64,000 bases of DNA from Ruania halotolerans (GTDB lineage: Bacteria; Actinomycetota; Actinomycetes; Actinomycetales; Beutenbergiaceae). Position 1 is the stretch's first letter, and each line of letters starts with the position of its first letter. The notes beneath the pieces are model-generated. The model did no database searches, was not told the origin of the DNA, and saw only the letters and a list, made by a program, of their open reading frames with translations. Positions 8,797 to 18,411 of this stretch are shown here, piece after piece. A program made the translations under genes and the position numbers. The DNA lies in the NCBI RefSeq assembly GCF_021049285.1, contig NZ_CP088017.1, positions 3,545,380 through 3,609,379 on the forward strand, given 5' to 3'.

Positions 8797-10020
8797 GTGA
8801 CGCATCTGCCGCCTGCCCCGCTCACCGGCGCCCGGTTGTCCCTCGCCCTGTTCGCGATGGCTCTCGGCGGCTTCACGATCGGGACCACGGAGTTCGCGAG
8901 TATGGGTCTGCTTCCGCAGATCGCGGACGGCCTGCGAGTCTCCGTACCGGAAGCGGGCCACATGATCTCCGCCTACGCACTCGGCGTGGTGGCCGGTGCG
9001 CCGATGATCGTGGTGGCCGCAGCGCGGCTGGAACGCAAACGACTTCTGGTGGTGCTCGCCGCGGCGATAGCACTCGGCAACGGCCTCTCCGCGGTGGCGC
9101 CGGGCTTCGCTTCCTTGACCGCCGCCCGGTTCGTCGCCGGTCTGCCGCATGGGGCGTATTTCGGAGTGGCCGCCCTGATCGCCGCCACCCTCGCCGGTCC
9201 GGCCCGTCGCGGCCGCGCCGTCGCCCTGGTGATGCTGGGACTGACGATCGCCACCATGGTGGGCGTCCCACTGGCCACGGCCCTCGGCCAGGCCATCGGA
9301 TGGCGCTCCACCTACGCTCTGGTCGTTCTCACCGCACTCGCCACCGTGGTCGCGGTGTGGCGCTTCGTTCCTCCGCTCCCTCGGCCCACGGGTGCGGGAG
9401 CCTCTGCTCGCGGGGAGCTGCGCGCCTTCCGGCACGGGCAGGTGTGGTTCGCCCTCGGGATCGGAGCGATCGGCTTCGGCGGCATGTTCGCCGTCTACAG
9501 CTACATCGGTGAGATCGTGCCGGAGGTGTTCGGTCTCTCCATGGCGGCCGTGCCCGTGGCGCTGGCCGTCTTCGGTATCGGGATGACGGTCGGCAACCTG
9601 GTGGCCGGACGCCTCTCCGATTGGAATGTGATGGGCACCGTGCTGCTCGGCCTGATCGGGATGGCCGCCGTGCTCGCCGCGTTCGCGCTCACCGCACCGT
9701 TGCTCACTGGCGGCGTGCCGGTGATCGGGATGATCGGGTTGTTCCTGATCGCCACGATCTCGCAGTTCCTCGGGCCCTCGTTACAGACCCGGCTGCTGGA
9801 CGCCTCACCAGATGCGCCCTCGCTTGCCGCTGCACTACACCATTCGGCATTGAATATCGGCAACGCCACCGGCGCATGGATCGGCGGCGGCGTGATCGCC
9901 GCCGGGCTCGGCTACCTCGCACCCGCGTGGGCCGGCGCCATGCTCGCCGTGGCCGGACTCGTGATGGCCGCTGCGGCGATCTTTGCCGAACATCGTGCAC
10001 AGGAGCGCGCGCTGATCTGA
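8797..10020 (+). CDS. MFS drug/metabolite exporter
   Basis: A 407-residue major facilitator superfamily protein with 12 predicted membrane segments, of the Cmx/AraJ-like drug:H+ antiporter group. It opens ALFAMALGGFTIGTTEFASMGLLPQIA, with the TEF motif typical of this group. Motif-A-like and motif-C-like stretches follow, and a late GPSLQTRLLDASPDAPSLAAALHHSALNIGNATGAW-type region marks the subgroup (seen in shortened form). The GTG at 8797 is the first in-frame start after the divergent clpC promoter region. GATGAT lies 6 bases upstream, so the transcript may be leaderless. The substrate is unknown. A second, related MFS gene lies at 42835. Confidence 0.9.
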   Translation: MTHLPPAPLTGARLSLALFAMALGGFTIGTTEFASMGLLPQIADGLRVSVPEAGHMISAYALGVVAGAPMIVVAAARLERKRLLVVLAAAIALGNGLSAVAPGFASLTAARFVAGLPHGAYFGVAALIAATLAGPARRGRAVALVMLGLTIATMVGVPLATALGQAIGWRSTYALVVLTALATVVAVWRFVPPLPRPTGAGASARGELRAFRHGQVWFALGIGAIGFGGMFAVYSYIGEIVPEVFGLSMAAVPVALAVFGIGMTVGNLVAGRLSDWNVMGTVLLGLIGMAAVLAAFALTAPLLTGGVPVIGMIGLFLIATISQFLGPSLQTRLLDASPDAPSLAAALHHSALNIGNATGAWIGGGVIAAGLGYLAPAWAGAMLAVAGLVMAAAAIFAEHRAQERALI

Positions 10021-10027
10021 GCGAGGC

Positions 10028-10537
10028 TCAGTCAAGCAACGCCGCGAACTCCTGGTGCGCCGCCGGGCTGAACAGCACGAAGCGCACCAGTTCCACCTGC
10101 CTGCCGGTGAAGCCGGATACGGCCGCCACGGCGATCCGCGCCACGTCACTCATAGCCCAGCCGTAGACCCCGCCGCTGACCGCAGGAAAGGCCACGGAGG
10201 CGGCGCCCACCTCCTCGGCCACTCGCAGGCTCTCCGTGAAGCACGCCGCGAGCAGCGCGGGATCGGTCTGGCCGGAATGCGCATTGGGCCCGACAGTGTG
10301 GATCACCCATCGCGCGCGCAGGTTCCCGGCGCCCGTGGCCACGGCGCGCCCCACCGGCAGCCCACCGGGTAGCACGCTCGCGCGCAAGGCCCGGCATTCC
10401 TGAAGCAGCACTGGCCCTGCCGCGCGGTGGATCGCCCCATCCACCCCGCCACCGCCGAGCAGGCTGGAGTTGGCCGCATTGACGACGGCGTCCACCGCTT
10501 GGGTGGTGATGTCACCGATCGTTGCTTCGATCCGCAT
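10028..10537 (-). CDS. macro-domain ADP-ribose/O-acetyl-ADP-ribose hydrolase
   Basis: A 169-residue stand-alone macro domain of the MacroD/YmdB type, which removes the acetyl group of O-acetyl-ADP-ribose or ADP-ribose from acidic residues. The diagnostic start [18 protein letters not shown] is followed by [16 protein letters not shown] (catalytic loop) and the phosphate-loop [11 protein letters not shown]. The length equals that of E. coli YmdB. The ATG at 10537 is the only start compatible with the domain. It is convergent with the upstream MFS gene (7-bp gap) and precedes no obvious partner. Confidence 0.93.
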   Translation of the reverse strand: MRIEATIGDITTQAVDAVVNAANSSLLGGGGVDGAIHRAAGPVLLQECRALRASVLPGGLPVGRAVATGAGNLRARWVIHTVGPNAHSGQTDPALLAACFTESLRVAEEVGAASVAFPAVSGGVYGWAMSDVARIAVAAVSGFTGRQVELVRFVLFSPAAHQEFAALLD

Positions 10538-10614
10538 CCCACCATGGTGCCGCGTCGAACGACTCCGCACCATGGCCGCCGACGGCGCCGACCTCGACGG
10601 GCAGGCGCGAGCGT

Positions 10615-11037
10615 TCAGGCCTCCACCAGCACCGTGACCGGGCCGTCGCCGGCGAGATCCACCGCCATGTCCGCACCGAACATCCCGGTGGCCACTGTGA
10701 TTCCGCGGTCTCGCAAGGCGGCCACCACTGCCGCCACCAGCGGTTCGGCCACCGGGCCGGGAGCAGCCGCGGTCCACGAGGGCCGCCGCCCCTTCTTCGT
10801 GGACCCGTACAAGGTGAACTGGCTGACCACGAGCACCTCGGCGCCGGCGTCGGCGACCGACTGCTCCCCACGCAGGATGCGCAGCTCGGCGATCTTGCGC
10901 GCCACGGTCTCGGCCTGCGCCTGCGTGTCCTCATGGGTCACCCCCACGAGTGCGAGCAGCCCGACCCCGATGGAGCCGACCACCGCACCATCCACGGTCA
11001 CCGAGGCTCGGGTGACGCGCTGCAGCACCGCCCGCAT
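10615..11037 (-). CDS. dtd: D-aminoacyl-tRNA deacylase
   Basis: A 140-residue DTD that hydrolyses D-aminoacyl-tRNAs (and glycyl-tRNA-Ala) as translational proofreading. It starts [17 protein letters not shown], as almost all DTDs do, has the catalytic SQFTLYG motif around residue 77, and a C-terminal GDGPVT at the place of the NxPxT motif. The length is normal. It follows the asparaginase gene by 4 bp, so it is likely the end of an operon with that gene and DUF2516. Confidence 0.96.
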   Translation of the reverse strand: MRAVLQRVTRASVTVDGAVVGSIGVGLLALVGVTHEDTQAQAETVARKIAELRILRGEQSVADAGAEVLVVSQFTLYGSTKKGRRPSWTAAAPGPVAEPLVAAVVAALRDRGITVATGMFGADMAVDLAGDGPVTVLVEA

Positions 11038-11041
11038 CGGG

Positions 11042-12076
11042 TCAGCCTTGCGCGCCCGGGTCAGCGCCCGGGCGAACGCCTGGGTGCGTCAGCGCTGGAG
11101 CGTGCGGGCCAAAGGCGGCAAGCACTGAGCCCACCGGTTGCCCATACCCGAGCACCGGGACCTGCGCCCAGGGCCAGTCGCCGTGCACACCAAGCAGGCG
11201 CAAGCCGGCGGCCAGCACGGCCGGACGAGGGCGAGCACCGCCGTCGGAAATCTTGAAGGCCACCGTGGCACCGTCCGGCAGTGCGGCGGCGTACACCCCG
11301 TCGGCACCGTCCTTGGCGATCAGGCCGGGCACGGCGCGCATCGCCGCCGTGGCATCCCGGCCGGTACCGGCCACGAGGAACGGATTGGCGCGCATCGCCT
11401 CGGCCACCCGGTGCTCCGGGGAATCCGCATCAGCCGTTGCCAAGCGGGCGAAGCCTCGTGCCAGGCCGCGCACGGTGGAGGAGGGCTGCGGTGCCCCGCA
11501 CCCGTCCACCGCTACGTGCCGCACCGGCTCACCGGTGAGTTCGGCGACGGTATCGACGAGGTGTCGTTGCAGAGGATGATCGGGATCCCGGTACCCCTGC
11601 GGCGACCATCCGGCGGCCACACAGGTGGCGAGCATGGCGGCGTGCTTCCCGGAACAGTTCTGCGTGATCGGTGCTGCCTCGTTCCCCTGCGCGCGCCAGT
11701 CCGCAGCCGCCGCCGGATCCAGTGGGAGATCCGCCGTGTTGTCCAGGTCACCGGCGTCCAATCCGACTGAGGCGAGGATCCCTAGGGCCACCTCACGATG
11801 CCGCGGCTCACCGTTGTGCGAGGCGCAGGCCAGGGCGAGCTGGGCATCGTCGAGCCGGACCCCCGCACGGAGCATCCCGACCGCCTGCAGGGGCTTGAGC
11901 GAGGAGCGCGCATAGAGCTCCTGGTCCGGGTCGCCGAGCCGCAGCACCTCGCCACCATCGGGCGAGACGGCGAGCAGGTGACCGGTGTGCACCGATTCGA
12001 TCAGGGTGCCGCGGATCACCCAGGCCAGCACGTCACCCGGTGACGGCGCCTGGTACGTCGGAGGGGCTGTCACCAC
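11042..12076 (-). CDS. asparaginase (L-asparaginase II family)
   Basis: A 344-residue protein of the Asparaginase_II family (not the AnsA/AnsB fold), which hydrolyses L-asparagine. The active-site-region segments [39 protein letters not shown] and GCGAPQPS are the conserved features of the family. The start (GTG GTG at 12076/12073) lies within the last codons of the upstream DUF2516 gene, so translation is likely coupled. A dtd gene follows 4 bp downstream. The C-terminal 15 residues are low complexity. Confidence 0.9.
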   Translation of the reverse strand: MVTAPPTYQAPSPGDVLAWVIRGTLIESVHTGHLLAVSPDGGEVLRLGDPDQELYARSSLKPLQAVGMLRAGVRLDDAQLALACASHNGEPRHREVALGILASVGLDAGDLDNTADLPLDPAAAADWRAQGNEAAPITQNCSGKHAAMLATCVAAGWSPQGYRDPDHPLQRHLVDTVAELTGEPVRHVAVDGCGAPQPSSTVRGLARGFARLATADADSPEHRVAEAMRANPFLVAGTGRDATAAMRAVPGLIAKDGADGVYAAALPDGATVAFKISDGGARPRPAVLAAGLRLLGVHGDWPWAQVPVLGYGQPVGSVLAAFGPHAPALTHPGVRPGADPGAQG

Positions 12077-12399
12077 CGGCTTCCGCCGCTGGAGCCGCCG
12101 CCGTACATCCGCACCGCGGGGCGCACGTCAGCCAGGTACACCCCGGCAGGCACCCCGCCGAGCAGCATCAGGAACAGCACACCGCCACCGCCACCGCTGG
12201 GCACCGCGAGGAACGCCAGCAGCGTCGCGATCCCGGTCACCGCCAACCAGAAGCCCTTGGTGCGCTTGTCCGCGCTCACGAATGCCTGCGCGGGGCGCAC
12301 CGCGGCATCGATGAGCGCCCAGAGCGCCAGCGCGAAGGCCGACAGCGCCAGCACGAGGAAGAGATACCCCTGAATGAGTCCGATCACCTGCACGGGCAT
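12070..12399 (-). CDS. DUF2516 family membrane protein
   Basis: A 109-residue small membrane protein with three predicted hydrophobic helices (about 5-28, 48-66 and 70-90) and the family-typical segment ALWALIDAAVRPAQAFVSADKRTKGFWL. The function of DUF2516 is unknown; it is widespread in actinomycetes. The start at the ATG at 12399 (MPVQVIGLIQGYLFL) fits the family better than the ATG at 12423. The 3' end overlaps the asparaginase start by 7 bp. Confidence 0.86.
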   Translation of the reverse strand: MPVQVIGLIQGYLFLVLALSAFALALWALIDAAVRPAQAFVSADKRTKGFWLAVTGIATLLAFLAVPSGGGGGVLFLMLLGGVPAGVYLADVRPAVRMYGGGSSGGSRW

Positions 12400-12403
12400 G
12401 AGC

Positions 12404-13468
12404 CTACGCGAGGGCACCCACACCGGCGGCTAGCTGGTCGACATCCTCAGGTCGCGTGTCCCACGAGCACATCCAGCGCACCTCCACCAGATCCGGATGA
12501 CCGCCCGGCGCCCAGTCGTAGAAGTGATGCTGGTGCCGTAGCTGCTCAGCCAACTGGCGGGGCACTCGAGCGAACACCACATTCGCCTCCGTGGGCTGGG
12601 TGAACTGCACCAGGCCACGATCCACGGCGGCGGTGCCGAGCACGGCCTCTCGTAGCCGGGCCGCCATGGCATTGGCATGGCGCGCGTTACGCCACCAGAG
12701 CGGCTCAGTGAACCCCTCCGGCGCCGTCAGGAGCGCGAGCAACTGGGCTGAGACGTACCGCTGCTTGGAGGCGAGCTGCATCGCGGATTTGCGCACGAAC
12801 TCCATGCCGTCCACCGCTTCGGGGTTGAGTACGATCACGGATTCGGCCAGTGCCGCGCCGTTCTTCGTGCCACCGAAGGAGAGCACGTCCACGCCCACAT
12901 CGGTGGTGATCTCCCGCAGACTGCAGCCCAGGGATGCGGCGGCATTGGCCAACCGGGCGCCATCGAGGTGAACCGCCATCCCGGCGGCGTGGGCCGCCTC
13001 CGCCACGGCGCGCACCTGCCCCGGGGTATAGACGGTGCCGAGTTCGGTCGCCTGAGTGAGGGAGACGGCGAGCGGTTGGGCACGGTGGATATCCCCCAGG
13101 TCGCCGGCCCAGCCGTGCACCGCCTCGGGGGTGAGTTTGGCATCCGGCGCAGGCACCGGCAGCACCTTGATCCCGCCGACGCGTTCGGGTGCCCCGTTCT
13201 CGTCCGTGTGCAGGTGCGCACGGTCCGTGGCGATGACCGCGCCCCAGCGGGGCAGCATCGCGGTGAGCGAGACCACGTTCGCCCCGGTGCCGGTGAGCAC
13301 CGGGAACACCTCGGCCTGCTCACCGAAGGTGCGGCGGACGGCACTGGCGAGGGCCGCCGTCGTGGGATCGGCGCCGTAGGCGCCTGCGGGTTCAGCGGGA
13401 ACGGCGGCAAGGGCGGCGAGCACCTCCGGGTGCATCGCGGCGTAATTGTCCGAGGCGAACTGGCTCAC
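12404..13468 (-). CDS. ltaE: low-specificity L-threonine aldolase
   Basis: A 354-residue PLP-dependent fold-type I enzyme that splits L-threonine/allo-threonine to glycine and acetaldehyde. It starts FASDNYAAMHPEV, has HLDGAR (167-172, PLP-contacting Asp) and the Schiff-base lysine in FGGTKNG (Lys202). The length is typical. The GTG start at 13468 overlaps the stop of the upstream FUSC gene by 4 bases (GTGA), indicating coupled translation. DUF2516 begins 5 bp downstream. Confidence 0.93.
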   Translation of the reverse strand: MSQFASDNYAAMHPEVLAALAAVPAEPAGAYGADPTTAALASAVRRTFGEQAEVFPVLTGTGANVVSLTAMLPRWGAVIATDRAHLHTDENGAPERVGGIKVLPVPAPDAKLTPEAVHGWAGDLGDIHRAQPLAVSLTQATELGTVYTPGQVRAVAEAAHAAGMAVHLDGARLANAAASLGCSLREITTDVGVDVLSFGGTKNGAALAESVIVLNPEAVDGMEFVRKSAMQLASKQRYVSAQLLALLTAPEGFTEPLWWRNARHANAMAARLREAVLGTAAVDRGLVQFTQPTEANVVFARVPRQLAEQLRHQHHFYDWAPGGHPDLVEVRWMCSWDTRPEDVDQLAAGVGALA

Positions 13469-14637
13469 CCGATCAGCGTAGGCGGATCCTGGCGTTCATC
13501 GGTGCCACCCGCGTCCAGCGAGGCGAGCTCCCGGCGGGCCTGTTCACCAGACATCCCAGTGAGCTGGAGCAGGTCCACCACGAGGGAGCGCATCAGCACC
13601 ACGAGTGTCTGCGCGGGCCACCCGGCGAACGTCGGCGGGTCGAGTTCGGCCGCCACGGCGAGCAGCTGGCGCCGCAACCCGCTCGGGTCGGAATCGGAGC
13701 CGAGCGCGAACGCCAGATCGTCGGCCGAGCGGGCGATGGTCTGCAACAGTCGCGCGATCTGCTCCTGGCTGGTCATGTCCTGGGTGGCGGACCAGGCGCG
13801 GCGGGTGATCACCCGGGTGTTGCGCATCGCCCGGTCGCACAGCGTGGCCGCCCGCTGCAGGCGGAGCATCTCACCGTCGTGCCGGAGCCGGGCCGGAGTG
13901 AACCTGGTGGCGGCCAGCCCTCCTTGCACAAGCGTGCTCCACTCATCGATCACCCCCTGGGAACCGCGGGCGCGGGTGAGTGCGTCGTCAACGATCTCCT
14001 CGTCGCCGGCGCGCACCCCCTTGGCCACCTCGGCAAGGGTGAGCGCGATCTCGGTGAGACCGGAGGAGGCGAGCACCCGCACCCGGCGGCGCACGTCCAC
14101 CGGCAGGAGCGCGGCCACCAGCAGTGCCACAGCGCCGCCGATCAGCGCATCCACCCAGCGGCCCACACCGTCGCCGCCGAGCGTGGGCGGCAACGCCACC
14201 ACCACCACCGCCTGCACCCCAGCCTGCATGGCCAGCATCGCGGCCCCGTCGATGAGCCGCGCGATCGCCACAGCAACGGCGAGCACCACCGCGATCTGCA
14301 CCGGTCCGGAGCCGATCACGGTCCCCACGATCTCCCCGAGCGCCACCCCCACCGTGACCCCGAGCGCGAGCTCGGCGACCTTACGTGGGTGGCGTTCGGC
14401 GCCGAAGCCGAGACAGACCCACGCGGCAATGGCCGCGAAGACGGGGATCTGGTGCCCCACCACCCAATAGGCGATTCCGTAGGCCACGCCGGCTGCGAGC
14501 GCACCGGTGAGGATCGGCCACGCATCACCGCGCAGCCGGCGCCACCCGCGCCGTAGCCGCCCGGAGAGCAGCAGCCGGGTCGCCCGCACTCCGCGGGGGC
14601 GTGGCGACGCCGAGCCGGCCGGGCGCGCGGTGGACAC
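13465..14637 (-). CDS. FUSC-family inner-membrane protein (aromatic-acid exporter like)
   Basis: A 390-residue protein with five to six membrane helices in the first 190 residues (from WPILTGALAAGVAYGIAYWV), followed by a soluble helical C-terminal half rich in Arg/Leu. This is the half-size FUSC/ArAE layout used for efflux of aromatic or lipid-like compounds; the substrate is unknown. The GTG at 14637 opens a Pro/Arg-rich cytoplasmic tail. It lies 14 bp after the ygfZ-like gene and overlaps ltaE by 4 bp, so a ygfZ-FUSC-ltaE-DUF2516-asparaginase-dtd operon is likely. Confidence 0.86.
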   Translation of the reverse strand: MSTARPAGSASPRPRGVRATRLLLSGRLRRGWRRLRGDAWPILTGALAAGVAYGIAYWVVGHQIPVFAAIAAWVCLGFGAERHPRKVAELALGVTVGVALGEIVGTVIGSGPVQIAVVLAVAVAIARLIDGAAMLAMQAGVQAVVVVALPPTLGGDGVGRWVDALIGGAVALLVAALLPVDVRRRVRVLASSGLTEIALTLAEVAKGVRAGDEEIVDDALTRARGSQGVIDEWSTLVQGGLAATRFTPARLRHDGEMLRLQRAATLCDRAMRNTRVITRRAWSATQDMTSQEQIARLLQTIARSADDLAFALGSDSDPSGLRRQLLAVAAELDPPTFAGWPAQTLVVLMRSLVVDLLQLTGMSGEQARRELASLDAGGTDERQDPPTLIG

Positions 14638-14651
14638 GGCCGGGACCGTCC

Positions 14652-15767
14652 CTACAGGTTCCGACGGCGCAGAGTGGGTCCCGGAGCAGCCTCGGGCCGT
14701 CCGGTGCCGGCGCCTTCTGGGCTGACGATGACTTCCTGAGCGGCGGCAATACCTGCCACGGTGAGCGGGGCGTCACTGGCCAGGTTGCGCTTGACCAGCG
14801 CCAGTGCCACGGGGCCGAGTTCGTGGTGCCGCACCACGGAGGTCACCCGGCCAACGGTGCGGTCGCCGGAGTGGACTTCCTCCCCCGGTTCCGGCGTGGT
14901 GTGCTCGCTCCCGTCCAGATGCAGGAGCACCAGCCGCCGCGGTGGGCGGCCCAGGTTGAATACCCGCGCGATGGTCTCCTGGCCGCGGTAGCAGCCCTTG
15001 TTCAGGTGGACGGCGGTGCGCAGCCAGTCCAGTTCGTGCGGGATGGTTCGTTCGTCCACCTCGCGGGCCAGGCGTGGCCGCCAGGCGGCTACCCGCATCG
15101 CCTCCCACGCCCACGCGCCGGCGAGGCGAGCGCCAGCGGATTCCGCTGCGCTGACCACTCCCTCGACGGCCTCCTGCGCCACCAGCGTGAGCCGGGCGTG
15201 CCACTGGGACCCCGGGTGATCGGCATCCTCGGGCCCGTAGCGAGTGGAGCCAGCCGGGGTGTGCGGCCACGGATCGGTCCAGGTCAGCGCCGCGGCGTGG
15301 CCGGCGGGAACGAGGCCGCTCAGGTCCGGACCGGCCGCACTGGTGCCGAGCACGGCGATCGACGCCTCGTGAGTGACGTCGACGCGCAACATGAATCGCA
15401 TCGAGTCCAGGAACGCGGCGAGCGGCTGCGCCGCGGCGCCCTCGGTGATCAGCCACGCACGCTCGCCATCGTCGAGGACGGCTGCTGCGTGCTCGATGCG
15501 TCCGTTCGGGTCGAGCAACAACAGTTCCGTGCTGGCACCGGGTGCGAGTTCGGTGAGCACCTGTGAGGACAGCGTGTTCAGCCAACTGAGCCGGTCCGGG
15601 CCGCTGACGGTGACCACGCCGAGGTGGCTGAGGTCGACCACACCGATACCACGTTCCAACGCGCGCTGTTCGGCGACCGGGTGGCCGTAGTGGGCGGCCA
15701 CACCCTCGTCGGGGCCGGTGGCGCGGACGGCGCCCGGCCGGGTGAGCAGTGGCGATGGTGCGTTCAT
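14652..15767 (-). CDS. ygfZ: folate-binding protein YgfZ, iron-sulfur cluster repair/assembly
   Basis: A 371-residue GcvT-fold protein. The YgfZ hallmark KGCYRGQE, which carries the functional Cys, lies in the middle, followed by a barrel-like C-terminal domain. YgfZ uses tetrahydrofolate to support synthesis or repair of certain Fe-S enzymes. The N-terminus (RALERGIGVVDLSHLGVVTVSGPDR) matches the folate-binding half. The ATG at 15767 has GGAG about 6 bases upstream. It is the first gene of the minus-strand run after a 117-bp gap. Confidence 0.94.
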   Translation of the reverse strand: MNAPSPLLTRPGAVRATGPDEGVAAHYGHPVAEQRALERGIGVVDLSHLGVVTVSGPDRLSWLNTLSSQVLTELAPGASTELLLLDPNGRIEHAAAVLDDGERAWLITEGAAAQPLAAFLDSMRFMLRVDVTHEASIAVLGTSAAGPDLSGLVPAGHAAALTWTDPWPHTPAGSTRYGPEDADHPGSQWHARLTLVAQEAVEGVVSAAESAGARLAGAWAWEAMRVAAWRPRLAREVDERTIPHELDWLRTAVHLNKGCYRGQETIARVFNLGRPPRRLVLLHLDGSEHTTPEPGEEVHSGDRTVGRVTSVVRHHELGPVALALVKRNLASDAPLTVAGIAAAQEVIVSPEGAGTGRPEAAPGPTLRRRNL

Positions 15768-15884
15768 GGTCTCCTCAGCGCGTCGTGTCCGGCCCGGTGT
15801 CCGCGGGCCGCGACAGTACCGATGGCCCGGACCATACCGATTCCGGTACTGGCAGCAACGTGCTCGGGTCCATCGTTCATTCCC

Positions 15885-16535
15885 TCAGGACTGCCGTTGT
15901 AGCCGGCCCGAGGAGTAGGACTGCATCTCGTGCCCGAACGCGGCCATATCGGTGGCCCACATCAGCTCGGAGTTCACCATGCCGTACATCCGGCGAGCCG
16001 CAGTCACCTCGGCACCGGTGGCGGTCCGCGCGATCAGATCGGTCGCCAGGGTGATCCGCGGCCCCTGCACCACCCCGAGGTAGACGCTCGCGTGCCCGGT
16101 CGGCTCGCTGAGCAGCACCTCCAGTTCCGTGCGCGGCGGGGTCGTCGCGCCGGATGCGTGGGCCGCGCCGTTCGTGCCAGGTGTGCCACGTGTTCCGGCT
16201 GCCGCGCCCGGCTCGTCGTGAGCCGGCTCCGCATCGGCGTCGCCACCTTGTGGCGGCACCCGCCAGTACCCGGACTCGGTGGCCCACACCTCTCCCGCCG
16301 TCATTGCGGCCACGTCGATCTCACCCTCGAGGGAGGCGGGCGGGTTCTCCAGCAGCCAGGTGGTGCACGTGTACGCCAGATACGGTCCGCCGTCGGAGGT
16401 GTACGTCGCCTCCACCAGGATCGGCCGCTCCTCGATTCCCGGGTAGCCGAGGAACCCCGGCCCGCGCCAGGTGCCGAGTAGCCAGGCGAGCGGGTAGGTC
16501 TCGGGGGCAAGGCCGTCAGGGATGGCGAAACTCAT
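15885..16535 (-). CDS. FABP/nitrobindin-like heme-binding family protein
   Basis: A 216-residue ten-stranded beta-barrel protein of the nitrobindin/FABP-like family. The family motif GxWxGxG is present as GTWRGPG (21-27). Family members bind heme and isomerise peroxynitrite. This copy differs in two ways. It has an acidic/Gly/Ala-rich insertion of about 35 residues near position 100-135. Near the C-terminus, where relatives usually show a heme-ligating His before SA-LxR, the sequence reads MQSYSSGRLQR. Heme binding is thus uncertain. The ATG at 16535 is the natural start. Confidence 0.8.
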   Translation of the reverse strand: MSFAIPDGLAPETYPLAWLLGTWRGPGFLGYPGIEERPILVEATYTSDGGPYLAYTCTTWLLENPPASLEGEIDVAAMTAGEVWATESGYWRVPPQGGDADAEPAHDEPGAAAGTRGTPGTNGAAHASGATTPPRTELEVLLSEPTGHASVYLGVVQGPRITLATDLIARTATGAEVTAARRMYGMVNSELMWATDMAAFGHEMQSYSSGRLQRQS

Positions 16536-16555
16536 GAGGCCCGAGTCTACGGCGC

Positions 16556-17284
16556 TCAGCCAAGCAGCACCCGGCCGAGTACGTACACGGGAACCCCGGA
16601 CACGGCCACCGGCAGCATGGCCGCGGCGAGGGCCGCCGTCGGGCGCCCAGAGGCGGGAAACTGACCGAACAAGGCATGCACCGCGGCGATCAGCACCCCG
16701 GCGGAGAGTCCGACCAGACCTCCGGCGAGCAGACCGACCGCGTCAATCAGGGATCCGGTCAGCAAGCCCGCTGCGGCGGCGATCACGAGGGTGGCGGCTG
16801 AGCCCAACCATCCCGGGATCGGCAACGCGGTGCAGGCCGAGCCCAGGGTCAGCGTGACCGCCCCTACCAGAAGCAGCGCGGTGGCGACCTCACCGGTCCC
16901 CACCGCAAGCCATCCGGCGGCCGAGGCCACCACGACGGCGCCGGTCACCACTCCGGAGACCGACTCCACGAGCCGGGGGCGGCCATCGCGGCGAAACATC
17001 TCGTGCACAAAGGCCCCGACGACGCTCAGGCCCAGTGCCACCGCCACGTAGAGGAGGTCGTCCCACACCAGCAGCGCGGTCAGTGCCGCAGCGGCCGTGA
17101 TGAGCAGCACGACGACTCCGCCGCGGCGGGCGGGCAACTCAAGCAGGGTGGGCCAGCCGATCGCGAACAGGGCAACGATCCCGGCGATGGTGCCCACCAG
17201 CACGGCGCGGTCGCCGAAAGCGGTGATGCCGATGCCTGCCGCCGCGGCCGCCGTGACGACGGCACGAAACGCCCCGCTGATCAT
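16556..17284 (-). CDS. multi-pass membrane protein of unknown function
   Basis: A 242-residue, very hydrophobic Ala/Val/Gly/Leu-rich protein with about eight predicted membrane segments and a short charged loop (MFRRDGRPRLVES) in the middle. I do not recognise the family. The ATG at 17284 is preferred because AGGTGG lies 8 bases upstream. The gene is divergent from glnR, with a 147-bp intergenic region, and lies 20 bp upstream of the nitrobindin-like gene, suggesting co-transcription. Confidence 0.7.
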   Translation of the reverse strand: MISGAFRAVVTAAAAAGIGITAFGDRAVLVGTIAGIVALFAIGWPTLLELPARRGGVVVLLITAAAALTALLVWDDLLYVAVALGLSVVGAFVHEMFRRDGRPRLVESVSGVVTGAVVVASAAGWLAVGTGEVATALLLVGAVTLTLGSACTALPIPGWLGSAATLVIAAAAGLLTGSLIDAVGLLAGGLVGLSAGVLIAAVHALFGQFPASGRPTAALAAAMLPVAVSGVPVYVLGRVLLG

Positions 17285-17431
17285 GCGTCGTTCCACCTCA
17301 CGTAGATGATCGTGTCACACGAGCGGGATGGTCGCGGGCCACCCGCTCGAGGAGGCGCCCCGCACGGGAGGTCATGGCGCGGGGTGGACCTGCAATAGAG
17401 TTGCACCCGATCTCGATCGGGAGGAGGACCT

Positions 17432-18148
17432 GTGGCGGACCTTCTGCTGCTCACGTCGGAGGCAGGCGGATCGGCTCGCGTCCTCCCCGCGTTGACGCTG
17501 CTCAGCCACCGCGTGCGCGTAGTTCCCACCGAGCCGGCTGCCCTGCTGGACGCGCCCGATTCGGATGTGGTGCTCATCGACGCCCGCCAGGATCTCGCCC
17601 GGGCCCGGGCGACCTGCCAGTTGTTGCGATCCACCGGGATCGACGTGCCGGTCATCCTGGTGCTGGGCGAAGGCGGCCTCTCCGTGGTCCGCCCCGACTG
17701 GGGTACCGACGACATCGTGCTCGCCGACGCCGGCCCGGCGGAGGTGGACGCCCGACTCCGGTTGGTGGTCGGACGGTCCCAGCTCTCCGCAGGCAACGAC
17801 GATCCTGAGCAGATCGTGGCAGGTGACCTGACCATCGATTCGGGTGGCTACACGGCACGCCTGCGCGGACAGGCACTGGACCTGACGTTCAAGGAGTTCG
17901 AGCTGCTCAAGTATCTGAGCCAGCACCCCGGCCGCGTGTTCACCCGCGCCCAATTGCTTCAGGAGGTGTGGGGCTACGACTACTTCGGCGGCACTCGCAC
18001 TGTGGACGTGCACATCCGCCGCCTGCGCGCCAAGCTCGGACCCGAGCACGACCAGATGATCGGGACTGTGCGCAATGTCGGCTACCGGTTCGACCTGCCG
18101 CGGCACGCCGGTGATCAGGTGGTCGCACCCGATGCCGGCACGCCATGA
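17432..18148 (+). CDS. glnR: GlnR-type orphan OmpR-family nitrogen regulator
   Basis: A 238-residue atypical response regulator that in actinomycetes is the global activator/repressor of nitrogen assimilation genes. It has an N-terminal receiver-like domain (1-125) with the conserved Asp50 in [10 protein letters not shown] but no complete phosphorylation pocket, and a C-terminal winged helix (about 135-225) with [28 protein letters not shown] and [15 protein letters not shown]. Similarity to Streptomyces GlnR runs over the full length. The GTG at 17432 has GGGAGGAGG about 5 bases upstream. Linkage to pit, pst, ppk and mshD resembles the arrangement in streptomycetes. Confidence 0.92.
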   Translation: MADLLLLTSEAGGSARVLPALTLLSHRVRVVPTEPAALLDAPDSDVVLIDARQDLARARATCQLLRSTGIDVPVILVLGEGGLSVVRPDWGTDDIVLADAGPAEVDARLRLVVGRSQLSAGNDDPEQIVAGDLTIDSGGYTARLRGQALDLTFKEFELLKYLSQHPGRVFTRAQLLQEVWGYDYFGGTRTVDVHIRRLRAKLGPEHDQMIGTVRNVGYRFDLPRHAGDQVVAPDAGTP

Positions 18149-18411
18149 TGCGGGTTTCGCGGACTCCCAGGATGAGCGAACCCCGGGCCGGGGAGCGGTT
18201 GCGTTCGCTCCGCGAGCGTATGTCAGACTTGATGGTGACGCCGGGTCGCGCTAGCCCCGGGCTCCAACATCTGCCGCTACGAGCGGCCTTCGCGCCGTCA
18301 GGCGCTGGGCGGCCCGGCGTCCTCATCTCCCGCGCGATCTCCCACCGAGATCCGCCCGTGCGAGACATGCCCTAGCCTGTTCGCGTTGTCCGATCCTCAC
18401 TGGGAGCCGTG

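Noticed and set aside
15814-15851. CAGTACCG/CGGTACTG inverted repeat as a terminator
   Set aside because: Only 8 bp arms with a 22-nt loop and no T-run; may be chance or a weak binding site.
18145-18375. 76-codon frame overlapping the glnR stop
   Set aside because: The overlap looks like coupling, but the peptide is Arg/Pro-rich, resembles nothing and has no codon-usage support; treated as non-coding.
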